This document shows positions 33,801-43,872 of a stretch of DNA of 64,000 bases, one piece after another. This DNA is from Kingdonia uniflora (lineage: Eukaryota > Streptophyta > Magnoliopsida > Ranunculales > Circaeasteraceae), in the NCBI GenBank assembly GCA_014058105.1, contig JACGCM010002493.1, forward strand, positions 620,001 to 684,000, given 5' to 3'. The notes beneath the pieces were generated by a model. The model was given only the letters and a program-made list of their open reading frames with translations. It ran no database searches and was not told the DNA's origin. A program made the translations under genes and the position numbers. Each line of letters starts with the position of its first letter. Position 1 is the stretch's first letter.

Positions 33801-36800
33801 ATTTTTTTCGTTTCTTTTATGAGTCCCATGTATAACAATCAAACCTGTTACCTCTGTAGAGATATGCCATGTGATCAAAATCCTCTGCCCCCAAGCTTCT
33901 TTAAATGTTTCATCTATCTTAAATAAACCCTTTCGCTTGCAAAATGTCTTGAATGCAGCTTTCTTCTTGTCTATCTATGGCCATGTTGTTTCTCTAATTT
34001 GTCCTTCCATTCTTGATCCAGGAGGATCTAGGGAAATTGGGAAATTAACCAAAAGTCGTTCTAACGAGGTTAAGAGTCGATCGAACGACCCAATTCAACC
34101 TCTCTGGAATTTGGCCCAGGAAACCCAAGTTGTTCGAACGACTATTTCATGCTCTCTGGAATTTGGCCCATAGACACATTTTCGTTCGAAGGAGTTGTCA
34201 ACTTTCTAGGGTTTTATACCAATTAGGCGTAAAGTCGTTCGAACGAGTTTGGATGCTGTTCGAACGACTTGGGCGTAGTTTGTGATTTTAGGCGTTGTTT
34301 TGCCTCGAGATCCGTTCTTTTATTATTTCGAGTTCCCTAGTATATAAAGGGAACTTAGGTTATTTTTTTTATCTATGTTAGATCTAGAAAAAGTTCTGAG
34401 GAAGAACTTAAGGTTTAGAGTATTATCATTGTAATTACTTTGTTTCTAGCAATTGAATCTCTTATTCCCAACCAATTGGTGTTCTTCATATTTTTTCTGC
34501 TAACTAGGGTTTCTCTATCGTATTGTGGATTAAGTGGTATCAATTTTCCAGTTACGATCTTCGGGGGTTGATTGTGGTTTATGGTCTCTACAAGTGACCG
34601 TCTCAAGCAAACGAAAGAGAAACTAGTGAGTACGTTGAAGATTCATCGCAAACCTAATTCGAAGAAGAAGGACGATTTGGAGACGGGCAATTCCAGCGAT
34701 TGACTCACGACTTTGGAAACGATAATTTCCGACCTAACTTCTACTGTAGGGGAGTTGGTAGAACAATTGCGTCTCACGAACTTTGCGAAGGCTTTCGCTT
34801 CGGCGACACGGCGAGGCCGCTCGAGGAAGAAAGGGGTTATGGAGGTGGATGGAAATGACGATTTTGCGGAGATCGATAGTGATTCTAGTGATGCCGAATC
34901 CGACAAGGAGCGATTGGGTATTGGTAAGTCATCTAATCCTATATGTAATCTTTGTATCAATTTTAAGATTAAAATTCCGGTATTCGACGGTTCAATCGGT
35001 GCCGAGAAGTTGGATAATTGGTTAGATTGGTTAGAAACTTATTTTTCCGTTTACAAATACTCCAATGCTCAGCAAATATGCTTTGCTACGTTGAAATTCG
35101 CAAGTCATGCACTCACGTGGTGAAAATCTTATTGGAAATGCCACGATATAAGAAGTTTGGGTTTGAAAGAATTCAAGGTTTTAGTGTGAAAGCAGTTTTA
35201 TCCGATTGGGTATGAGCAAGAGAGATGGTATAAATGGTACAATTTGCGCCAAAGGTTTGGGCAATCCGTACATTAATTCACTACGGAGTTTCATAACCAA
35301 GTGTTGGTTTTGGATATTGACGTGGATGAGTACGAGGTGTTCATGAAGTTTACGGGGGGTTTGTCGGAGTCCATTCAAAGAGAATTAAAGTTCTTCAATG
35401 TGGAAAGTATCGAAGACGCTACCGTTAAAGCAATTGCCATTGAAGGCAAGTACTTGAAGACTGACAAGAAAGACGACGAGCAAGTCGGGGTACAAATCTA
35501 CTTGGAAGTTTGATCAGAAAGTGGAGTCCAAAGGAGAGGGGTCTTCATTCAAGGGGACTATCTGTAGTCATTGTAAGGCTAATGGGCAGAATTCTAATAG
35601 ATGTTACAAACTTCACCCGGAGCTTCGGCCGAAGGAGGAGAAGGGCAAGAAAGAGAAACATGCACTGGCCGCAACGATTGTGGATCTTCTGGATTTAGAT
35701 AAGCCAAATCCTAAGCTTACTCTAATGTTTAAGCAACCTATAGTTATTGACGAGGTGAGTCGGGAAGAGCTTTTTTATGTCTGCATTTAGGTAAAGCAGA
35801 GCTTAGTCGAGGCCATCATTGATTCGGGTAGTCAGAAGAATTTAATTTTTGAGGCGGTGGTGAAGAAGATGGGTTTGGCTTTTGTGGCTCATCCTAAGCC
35901 GTATGGTTTGGGTTTGATTCAGAAAGACGTGGAGTAGAAGATCACTAAGCAGTGTACATTCAAGTTTGCGATTACTGAGAAGTTTATTGACGAAGTGACA
36001 TGTGAGGTGATTCCGTTGGACGTGTGTCAAGTCATCTTGCGTAGCCCTTATCTTTGGGACCGAGATGTAATTCTTTACCGTCGAGCTCGCAAGTATCGTC
36101 TGGTGAAGGATGGGATGGAGTTTCATATTAATGCGTGCAAGAAACGTATCACTACCAATAATTTAGTAACGGCGACTCAGGCGAAGAGGTTGGTTAATGC
36201 GAGCGGCAACTTTGTATTGTTGTTGGTGCGACCGGTTCAAGAGGGTCCGTTGGCTACGGCAATGTCTACTTTTGCAATGTTTCCTAAGCAACAAACCGAT
36301 ATGGGAGAGTTGCAAGAGGAGTATGAAGACTTGTTTCTGGGCATAGAAGGGATGCCGCGTAAGAGGGATGTGAAGCATGATATCACCTTGGTGAATGGTG
36401 AGCTACTACCCAATATTGGGTTATATTGGACTTTTGTTATAGACTCTGATGAGATCAAGAAACAAGTACACGAACTCCTGGAACAAGGAGTTATTAATCC
36501 AAGTTGCTTACCTTGTGGATCACCGGTGTTACTGGTGCCGAAGAAGGATGGATCTTGGGGGATGTGTAGATTATCGGGCGTTGAACAAGATTACTGTGAA
36601 GAATCGTTATCCGCTTCTACGGATTGACGAGTTTTTAGATGAGTTGCAGACGACTCGGTTTTTCACCAAGTTGGATCTTAAGTTGGGTTGCCATCAAGTT
36701 AGAATCCGGGAAGAAGATACTTGGAAGACAGCGTTCAAGACCAAACAGAGCCTTTTTGAGTGGTTGGTGATGCCCTTTGGGTTATGCAATGCCCCGACGA

Positions 36801-39800
36801 CGTTTATGCGGTTAATGAATGAGGTACTTCGTGGGTTTATTAATAATTTTGTGATTGTGTATTTGGATGATATCTTAATATATAGTCGTACATGGGAGGA
36901 ACACCTTGGACATTTACGCATAGTGTTGGGCGTTTTACGATCACAATAATTTTTTCTAAACGGGAAGAAGTGCGAGTTTAGGAAGAGAGAGCTAGTCTAT
37001 TTGGGATTTATTGTTGGTGGCGGCGAGCTTAAGGTCGATCCAGGGAAGGTCTCGGTCATTACTAATTGGCCTCGACCCCGTACATTGACGGAAGTGAGGA
37101 GTTTTATGGGTTATTGTCAGTACGTACGGAAATTTATTCAGCATTTTTCACAAATAGCCGCACCTTTACATTCTTTGACGAAGACCGGAGTACAGTTTGT
37201 GTGGGAAGAGCACCATGAGAAAAAATTTCTGTTACTGAAGCGCAAGATTACGGATGCACTAGTGTTAGCATTGCTTAATTTGCAGTGACCTTTTGAGGTC
37301 GAGACAAATGCGTCAGACTATGCGTTGGGGGCAATCCTTTTACAGGATGGGAAGCTGGTTGCTTACCATTATGAGATGTTTATAGGAGTAGTACGCAACT
37401 ATCCTACCTACGATAAGGAATCTATACGTTATATCAATCAGTGAAACATTCGTAGAGTTATTTATTAGGAAAAGAGGTTGTGGTACATTCCGATCACAAA
37501 CCATTACAGTTCTTACCTACGCAGTCTAAGCTTCAGCAGGCTCGCCATATGAAGTGGATGTCGTACCTTCAACAGTTTACCTTATTGATCAAATATAAGA
37601 AAATAGTGGACAATAAGATGACTGATATGTTATCTTGACCCCATTACCAACTATTTCCTATTTGTTGGTAGCTATGCAGATCCAGCCTATATTTCCTTTT
37701 GAGTACGTTTCAGGGTATGACGACAACAAGGAGCTCAGTGTAATTTAGGAGAAGTTGCTGCAAGGCAAGACATGCGAGTATGTTTTGAAGGATGGTTTGA
37801 TTTACAGGGGTAGTCTACTATGTATTCCTGAGGGTGGAGACCGTTTGCAGTGGATTCGAGAGGCACATTGTTTCCAGGTGGCAGGTCATTTTGGGGTTGA
37901 GAAGACTCTTTTGAATTTGCGGCGTTATGTATATTGGCCGAAGATGCAGGTGGATGTTGCTCGTGTGGTTCGTGGTTGCGTGCTATGCAACACATCAAAG
38001 CCTTCCAATAAGAAGATAGGACTGTACTCACCATTGCCAGTTCCTAGTCGACCTTGGGAGAACATTTTGATGGATTTTATGGGTGGTTTGCCCATGACCA
38101 GGTGCAAGAATGACTATTTGTTTGTGGTGGTGGATCGATTTAGTAAGATGATTGTTCTTATTTTATGCTAGAAAACGGTCACTGGGGAAGGAGTAGCGCG
38201 ATTGTTTTTCAGAGACGTCTGGAGGTATTTTGGGCTCCCTTATATTATTTATGATAGGGATAGCCACTTTTTGGGGTATTTTTGGATATCGTTATGGGGA
38301 ATGATGGACACTAAGTTGAAGAGAAGTACCGCTTTTCATCTACAGACTGACGGGCAAACAGAGGTTGTTAATCGCACTTTGGTACATTTATTGCGGGGAT
38401 TCCATTCTAAGCATCCTAAGACTTGGGATGAGAGTTTACTGTATCTTCAGTTTGCGTTCAACCGGGCGATTCATGGCTCCACTTTGAAGTCTCCTTTTGA
38501 AGTTTATTTGGGGTACTTGCTGCAAAACCCATTTGATTTGGCGTTTAGTCTTGGCGACAAGACGGTGTCAAGGAAGGAGGAAGAGAAGCAGGTTAAAACT
38601 CAGCGTTTCATTGAGAGGATAAGCAAGGTTCATGAGGCGGTTGAAGCATAGTTGACGAAGACTCAAGCGAAGTATAAGGCTCGCCACGACAAACATTAGG
38701 TTGAGTGTACTTTTCAAGATGGCGACCTAGTTTGGTTGCATTTGGGTAAGGAGCGGCTTAAGGGGGAAGGTAAGAAGCTCAAACCTATCCATTATTGTTC
38801 GTTTTTGATACTCAAGAAGATTGGTGACAATGCATTTCAGTTGGATTTGCCACCTTTCATGAAGATGTATTCGGTGATTAATGCTGAGCATTTGAAGCTG
38901 TTTGAGCCATCTCTGTTAGATGAAGACTCTATAATCGACACTCGCCTACCGTCAGTTGATGACTTATGGATGGAAAGAGAAGATCCGTTGCAGGAGGATG
39001 GTATTCTAGAGAGGAAAGTTCATATTACAAGACGGGGTGGTATTGAGTCGTTTCACGTTGGGAAGAAGGGTCAGCTACCTAGTAAGTCGAAGTGGTACAG
39101 CAGGGAATTGGGCATCGCCGCATTCCCACATCTCCAGTTCTAGCTTGAGCAGGAGCTCAAGGCTCCTAAAGGGGAGAGCCATGATCCAAGAGGATCTAGG
39201 GAAATTGGGAAATTAACAAAAAGTCGTTCGAACGAGGTTGAGAGTCGTTCGAACGACCCAATTCCACCTTTATGGAATTTGGCCCAGGGAACCCAAGTCG
39301 TTCGAATGACTCCTTATTTCGTTTGAACGACTCTTTTCATGCTCTCTGGAATTTGGCCCATAGACACATTTTTCGTTCGAACGAGTTGTCATGCCGTTCG
39401 AACGAGTTGTCAACTTTATTGGGTTTTAGACCAATTAGGCGTAAAGTCGTTCGAACGAGTTTGGATGTCGTTCGAACGACTTGGGCGTAGTTTGTGATTT
39501 TTAGCCGTTGTTTTGCCTCGAGATCCGTTCATTTATTATTTCGAGTTCTCTAGTATATAAAGAGAACTTAAGGTTATTTTTTTCTATCTATGTTAGATCT
39601 AGAAAAAGTTATGAGGAAGAACTTAGGGTTTAGAGTATTATCATTGTAATTACTTTGTTTCTTGCAATTGAATCTCTTATTTTCCCAACCAATTGGTGTT
39701 CTTCGTATTTTTTCTGCTAACTAGGGCTTCTCTATCGTATTGTGGATTAATTCTCCCTTACATGATAGCCAGAGGCTAGAATCTCCACAAAACACACTCT

Positions 39801-41749
39801 ATACAGGTTGTATGGTGCACCAACGAGAAAATCAACAGTCCTTCCTTCAATAGGGTGTAAGGGCATAAGCCAGGAATCAAATGATAATATGATGTTCTTT
39901 ACTAAGTGAATTTTTTTGATTTTATTAAAAAGCCACTTCATGGCCATTGATACTAAAATTCATAAAGGTGTGGCAGGTGCCGTAATGATCTGATAGTAAA
40001 TGAGTAGAGAAACTTCCTTAATCTGATTAAGGAAATATGAAAATAAACCACAGATCAAATGATAAAAAAATAATAAAAATAAAAATAATAATAATGTCAT
40101 ATTATTGTTAAGAGAGGAGATTCTGATTGTCAAAAGACACTTTCATGACCAGAGATTGAAAGATACAATAAGTACTCAGAATAGGCGTAACAGGTGGCCT
40201 GAAAGTTTTGAAAGTGAATTAGTACATAACATTCACATATTAGAAGTCGCACACTTCCAAGGACAAAAAGAGAGTTAACCTGTTGGCTATAGAAAGTCTT
40301 ACTCCCCTGAAATGATCACCTGCTAGCAAATGGCCAAGTTTGCAAACTTATTCCAGCTCGTGAAATAGCTCTTCAATGGACTCCAAGGCCTTTCACTTTC
40401 AGAATTAACAGTGGGTAGCTGACTGTCTATATCAATGAACAAATTCTAGTGAAATGACTAATCGTTCCCTATCCTAGACATACGCTCCAATAATCTTAAG
40501 TCCCTTTTCCTTATGACCACCTATAGCGCTTCCCTGGTCTAAGAGTCCATTATCGTACTAGTTACTAGCTATAAGAAAATGAGCAAAAGACTTTTTGGCT
40601 ATTATATATAATAGGCTGTTATCTTCTTTCAAGCAATTATGTCTCTTGCATGATTTGCCATGTCAATAGATGGCCCTGACTTTCTTAGCCTTATAATCAT
40701 AATAGTGTCCGATATGCTTTTTTGCAGATTGCATGGATTTTATAAGAACCATAATCTGGGAAAATAGAGAGAAATTCGTAGGGATTCATGCCAGCATTAA
40801 ATGAGAGTTGCAGGAACTGTTGAATTGACTCAATATCTGCCACATATACTCATGTCCCCGAAATTTCTCAGAAATTGACTTTCTAAACGCACACGAAGAG
40901 TGTATATATGTTAATCTCTTATCTAAGCACGAAATCTCCAAGACCTACCTCGCCTTGGACCACAAACCCTATATAGACACCTTATTTTGCTAATGCATAG
41001 TTATTGTTGAATTTTTGGGGTCGATGTATCGTTCCCTGGGAAATTTGTTGTTGAATCAAAAAAATTCCCGCAACTAAGCTCATTTTCCTTCGCAATACAT
41101 ATTTTGTACTTGTTAATCATTAACAATAAGTATATTGTTATTGTTATGTTTTGAGACATAAACTTTACAAAGATCTTACTCATGAACTTCATATGCATTA
41201 GTATTTCATTGAATGTTTTTGCCTCCAACGGAAGTATGTTTGTTTTGTTATTTATCAATTCCCTTCTTTTTACCCAACTGAAGCAATTTTACTGGCAAAA
41301 ATTACTCGGTCTATATGCCTCTATTAGGGCATTTATCTATTTTATCGAAAACAAGAAGCTGTCCTGGGTTCATCTTGTTTTTTTGATGACTTTCTACGGA
41401 TTTATATTTTTATCAAGTTAACATCACAAAATTGTGATACAGTGTGAAATGTGTATTTTGAGTGCACAAGTGAATGAGTACTGTACAATAAAAACTTACT
41501 GTCCTGTTAATTATGTTAGTTTTTTTTTGAAGGTATGCACGGCAAGTGGCGGAGTTCTTTGAGTTTGTGAAGAAAAAGAATGAAGCCGCACCTCCAAAAC
41601 CTGGGCATAATGCAACAAAAAATCCACACCAGCCTGTATTGTTGCCTCATCAAAGATTGTGGGTGCCTCCTGTTGGCAATCATTTCCCTGGGTCTCCGCT
41701 GCAATCTATGGAATTTAGAAGAGCAATGTCATCATGTATTTCCAGTTAA
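30824..41749 (+). CDS. dNK: deoxynucleoside kinase (dNK), 5 exons
   Basis: Exons: 30824-31435, 32090-32557, 32701-33078, 33181-33248, 41533-41749. All introns are GT-AG and the joined frame is open for 580 aa, the size I recall for Arabidopsis dNK (At1g72040). The N-terminus (MQKLLRRSPSSAP) is basic and serine-rich, like an organelle transit peptide. A helix-hairpin-helix-like LTIPGVGPRNLRKLVDKG lies at 172-190. The P-loop GNISVGKT is at 267-274, the ERS motif at 352-354 and a LID-type RMMLRKREEE at 412-421. The enzyme phosphorylates deoxynucleosides to monophosphates using ATP in nucleotide salvage. The C-terminus YARQVAEFFEFVKKKNE is on exon 5, 8.3 kb away, because the last intron carries a retrotransposon. 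Whether this intron is still spliced cannot be told from DNA. Confidence 0.92.
34009..34013 (+). repeat. 5-bp target-site duplication, left copy
   Basis: ATTCT, matched exactly by 39750-39754 on the other side of the element. Confidence 0.9.
34014..34532 (+). repeat. 5' LTR (519 bp) with TTCGAA palindromes
   Basis: It begins TGATCCAGGAGG and ends GTGGATTA. The tips TGATCCA and TGGATTA are inverted repeats with one mismatch, and the end is TA instead of the usual CA. It holds about six copies of a CGTTCGAACG-like palindrome, some mutated. A TATA-like AGTATATAAAGG lies near 34338. Confidence 0.9.
34535..34542 (+). other. primer-binding site, initiator tRNA-Met type (short)
   Basis: TGGTATCA follows the 5' LTR after two bases. 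Only 8 bases match the usual TGGTATCAGAGC; the rest has decayed or differs. Confidence 0.55.
34581..35790 (+). pseudogene. gag of the chromovirus-like element
   Basis: Starting at ATG 34581 (MVSTSDRLKQTKEKL) the frame meets TGA at 34701 and continues at 34713. KIKIPVFDGSIGAEKLDNWL and CFATLKFASHALTW match the Retrotrans_gag domain. A TGA follows where a second W is usual. After a frame change come DEYEVFMKFTGGLSESIQ and a knuckle at 35560-35610 reading CSHCKANGQNSNRC. There the histidine of the C-C-H-C zinc knuckle is glutamine, so it would not bind zinc or RNA normally. Confidence 0.85.
35791..36170 (+). pseudogene. aspartic protease domain of the chromovirus-like element
   Basis: After a TAG at 35788 the frame reads VKQSLVEAIIDSGSQKNLIF, the active-site loop with D-S-G intact. 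It then passes a TAG at 35936 and runs through FIDEVTCEVIPLDVCQVILR to the RT lead-in. It is fused in frame with the following region from 35995. Confidence 0.75.
36280..36949 (+). pseudogene. reverse transcriptase domain of the chromovirus-like element
   Basis: The lead-in ELQEEYEDLFLGIEGMPRKR is followed by VLLVPKKDGSWGMC and, after a one-base frame shift near 36560, by GCVDYRALNKITVKNRYPL, FTKLDLKLGCHQVRIREEDT, MPFGLCNAPTTFMRLMNEVL and VIVYLDDILIYS. The catalytic YLDD is intact. The frameshift and the TAA at 36947 break the polyprotein. Confidence 0.9.
37001..37640 (+). pseudogene. RT connection and RNase H domain of the chromovirus-like element
   Basis: It reads VDPGKVSVITNWPRPRTLTE, VRSFMGYCQYVRKFIQHFS and FVWEEHHEKKFLLLKRKITD, then after TGA FEVETNASDYALGAILLQDG and KHYL-type fragments, with VVHSDHKPLQFL near 37479. 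These are the usual RT thumb and RNase H motifs. Several stops interrupt it. Confidence 0.8.
37735..39143 (+). pseudogene. integrase and chromodomain-like C-terminus of the chromovirus-like element
   Basis: The zinc-binding HHCC part is present (REAHCFQVAGHFGVEKTLL, RGCVLCNTSKPS). The core carries D in NILMDFMGGLP, the second D in YDRDSHFLG and the E in HLQTDGQTEVVNRTL, so the DDE triad is intact though TAG stops split the frame at 38169 and 38649. The GPF-type C-terminal domain (GKKLKPIHYCSFLILKKIGD, INAEHLKLFEP) leads to ILERKVHITRRGG and SKSKWYSRE, which resemble a chromodomain that has lost its aromatic residues. Confidence 0.85.
39168..39178 (+). other. polypurine tract of the chromovirus-like element
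   Basis: AAAGGGGAGAG lies immediately upstream of the 3' LTR. Confidence 0.8.
39182..39749 (+). repeat. 3' LTR (568 bp) with extra TTCGAA palindromes
   Basis: It aligns end to end with the 5' LTR but is 49 bp longer. Most of the extra length is added palindrome units: about eight CGTTCGAACG-like copies against six. Scattered substitutions also separate the two LTRs. Confidence 0.9.
39750..39754 (+). repeat. 5-bp target-site duplication, right copy
   Basis: ATTCT, identical to 34009-34013. Confidence 0.9.
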
Positions 41750-43239
41750 CCTTGCTGTTCAGGATTTCCATTGGAGCCGTTTTTTGCCGGCTCAAATTTT
41801 GGAAAAAAAGTTGATCACCGTTTGCCCCTCGTCAAAGTCGGTTCATTGCGCCTGTAAATGTCTTCCAGATTAGTGTAGAGCAAGCTATCGGTTTGTAAAA
41901 GGAGAAGCAAGAATTAGTTAGAATTGACCTGGATTTTATCTCTTAGTGTTGCAAGTTATGTTTTATGTTTCTTTGAGATTTTAGACTGGCCCTCTTTAGT
42001 ATGAGGGGTTTGCAAATGTTGTGTGACTCTAATTATGGTCTTGTTTCAGACTTTTTATGCTTGTACTGTTAATTTTGAGTTTATTATGGTTATCTGCTTA
42101 TGCTCTTATCTATATTTTAAATCTCCAAGCATTTGTAGATTTATTTACAGATTATAATCTAAAAAATTGTTGGGCTGTTGTTTAAGTTAAGACTGCTAAA
42201 CTGTCTCTAAATAGGAAGTTATTTGCAGTTTATGAAAATGGTGTTTTTGCACCTTCGTTGTTTAATTGAGATAATTTTGTTACTCTGAAGTAAACTTATT
42301 CCCCCGGAATCTCTTTCAATGCTAAACCCTGGTTTGTAGTTCCGGAGTCCGTCTGTACCATAACGGTAACTGCCAAGATGAAATTTGTGTTATGCTGACT
42401 CCCGATTTATCTAAGTTTCGGCCGCCACAAGACCATAACAGGGCTCTATCTTGCTTATAAACTCTGCTCAATTCAACCTGTTCTAACTATTTTATATCAG
42501 ATTTTTTTATTATTATTAAACAAAACAACGATGGAGCCAAGCCATGAAAGATGGTCTACTGTCCCACGATATGATTGCAACTCATCTTTTTGGCCTTTTG
42601 GTATCAGTTTTGCTTAAAAGAGCGTAGTTTATGCGAAGAATGTCGATATCTTAACTAGCAACCTACCGTTAATCCTTCCCTGTTTGTACCCATGCTCTAC
42701 CGTAACTTGAACGTTTAGTGCCCATTATTTTTCCCTTTATCAAGGCACGCCAAACCTTCAAAACATTCCCTTAAAAAAGAAGAAATCTCCATCATCAAAC
42801 CACACAACCAACCCACTACTACTAGAGAAACCGAAAGTAACCCTACTTTCCCAAATATCTCATATATTTAGTGCTTTTGTGATGATTATATAAACCGTCC
42901 AACGGTCTGTAAACTATATAATCAACTCGGATTTCCTAAAATAGAACCCGATTTAAAATTACTAATATGTACCATAAGACATTTTCATTAGAATCACACT
43001 TAGATCTGAGCACATGTAGTCGGGCAAATATTTCCGAGTGGTCACTCTCGATGAAATGGCATACATTTTGGACACAAGAGTCATAAAAGAAAATACAAAT
43101 ACATCACTTACATTTCATTTTCTATGTCGATACAATTGCACTATAGTTAATTTTAATTTTTCTCCAAGGGTAAAGTGATATTATAATATACTCGGCCGCG
43201 CCTATTTAAAGACCTCCAAAAATTGCAAATCTTCAAACA
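41750..43239. other. dNK 3' end and PMEI upstream region
   Basis: No coding region seen. The first few hundred bases probably hold the dNK 3' UTR. TATA-like TATAATATA (43182-43190) and TATTTAAAG (43203-43211) lie shortly before the PMEI start. The first leaves the more reasonable leader. Confidence 0.5.
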
Positions 43240-43872
43240 ATGGCTACCATACTTTCTTCAAAGCTCTCTCTTCTCTCTTTACTAGTATTCTTTCTCCGGG
43301 CAATCTCGGCCGCCACCAATGAGAACTCGACGAATTTCATCCGTACAAGTTGCAATGCTACATTGTACCCTGACCTCTGCTACGCCTCGTTATCACGTTA
43401 CACTAAGTCCGTCCGACAAAGCCCAGCCCAGCTTGCACGTATTGCTGTTACGGTGAGCCTCGCTAAGGCTAAGCAGATGGCTTCTTATGTCACAAATATA
43501 TCACACCATGCCACCAACTCGGGGACTAGTATGAACCCTCGTGTGGTATCGGCGTTGAAAGATTGTTTTAGTATGTTTTCTGACACGGTCTATCAAATTA
43601 AACTATCACTTAACGAAATGCATAATCTTACTAGTACTAGTACAGGGGGTAACGAATCGTTTAAGTTTCGAATGAGTAATGTGCAGACATGGATGAGTGC
43701 GGCATTGACGAATGAAGATACGTGTACTGATGGGTTCGAGGAGGTCCCTGATGACACGCCTACGAAAGTGGATATTTGTAATCGGGTGAGAGTCACGATG
43801 AAGTTTACGAGTAATGCACTTGCGTTGATTAATAGCTTTGTCGCCAACTACGCTATGGGGAGGACTCTTTGA
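43240..43872 (+). CDS. pectin methylesterase inhibitor / invertase inhibitor-like protein
   Basis: A single exon of 210 aa, the usual size for the PMEI family. Residues 1-24 form a signal peptide (basic start, SLLSLLVFFL core, AISA cleavage), so the protein is secreted to the cell wall. The family cysteines are present: C38 and C47 (C-x8-C, in RTSCNATLYPDLC), C109 (ALKDC), C162 (ALTNEDTCTDGF), and an extra C180. NPRVVSALKDC and NVQTWMSAALTNEDTC are family signatures. N-x-S/T sites occur at N29, N39, N86, N129 and N138. PMEIs bind pectin methylesterase 1:1 and so control pectin stiffness; invertase inhibitors share the fold. I favour PMEI, but sequence by eye cannot exclude the other. Confidence 0.9.
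   Translation: MATILSSKLSLLSLLVFFLRAISAATNENSTNFIRTSCNATLYPDLCYASLSRYTKSVRQSPAQLARIAVTVSLAKAKQMASYVTNISHHATNSGTSMNPRVVSALKDCFSMFSDTVYQIKLSLNEMHNLTSTSTGGNESFKFRMSNVQTWMSAALTNEDTCTDGFEEVPDDTPTKVDICNRVRVTMKFTSNALALINSFVANYAMGRTL

Larger units (their letters stand above)
34014..39749 (+). mobile_element. Ty3/gypsy chromovirus-like retrotransposon in dNK intron 4
   Basis: Two LTRs (34014-34532 and 39182-39749) flank gag, protease, RT, RNase H and integrase in Ty3/gypsy order, on the same strand as dNK. The five bases ATTCT at 34009-34013 and 39750-39754 are a perfect target-site duplication. A short primer-binding match TGGTATCA (initiator tRNA-Met) is at 34535 and a polypurine tract at 39168-39178. 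The integrase end has an ILERKVHITRRGG stretch like a decayed chromodomain, so a chromovirus (CRM or Galadriel-like) is likely. Stops in gag, before protease, and through pol make it non-autonomous. LTRs differ at many sites, so it is not recent. Confidence 0.92.
33249..41532 (+). other. dNK intron 4 (8284 bp) containing a complete LTR retrotransposon
   Basis: It starts CA|GTAAGC and ends GAAG|GTATGC. The CA of exon 4 joins the G of exon 5 to make the CAG (Q) codon of RQYARQ. Removing the element with one target copy leaves about 2.5 kb of ordinary AT-rich intron. An imperfect duplication of about 80 bp (period about 143) lies at 33420-33645. Confidence 0.85.

Noticed and set aside
43593..43847. 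84-codon minus-strand frame inside the PMEI gene
   Set aside because: It is a shadow of the real PMEI frame on the other strand.
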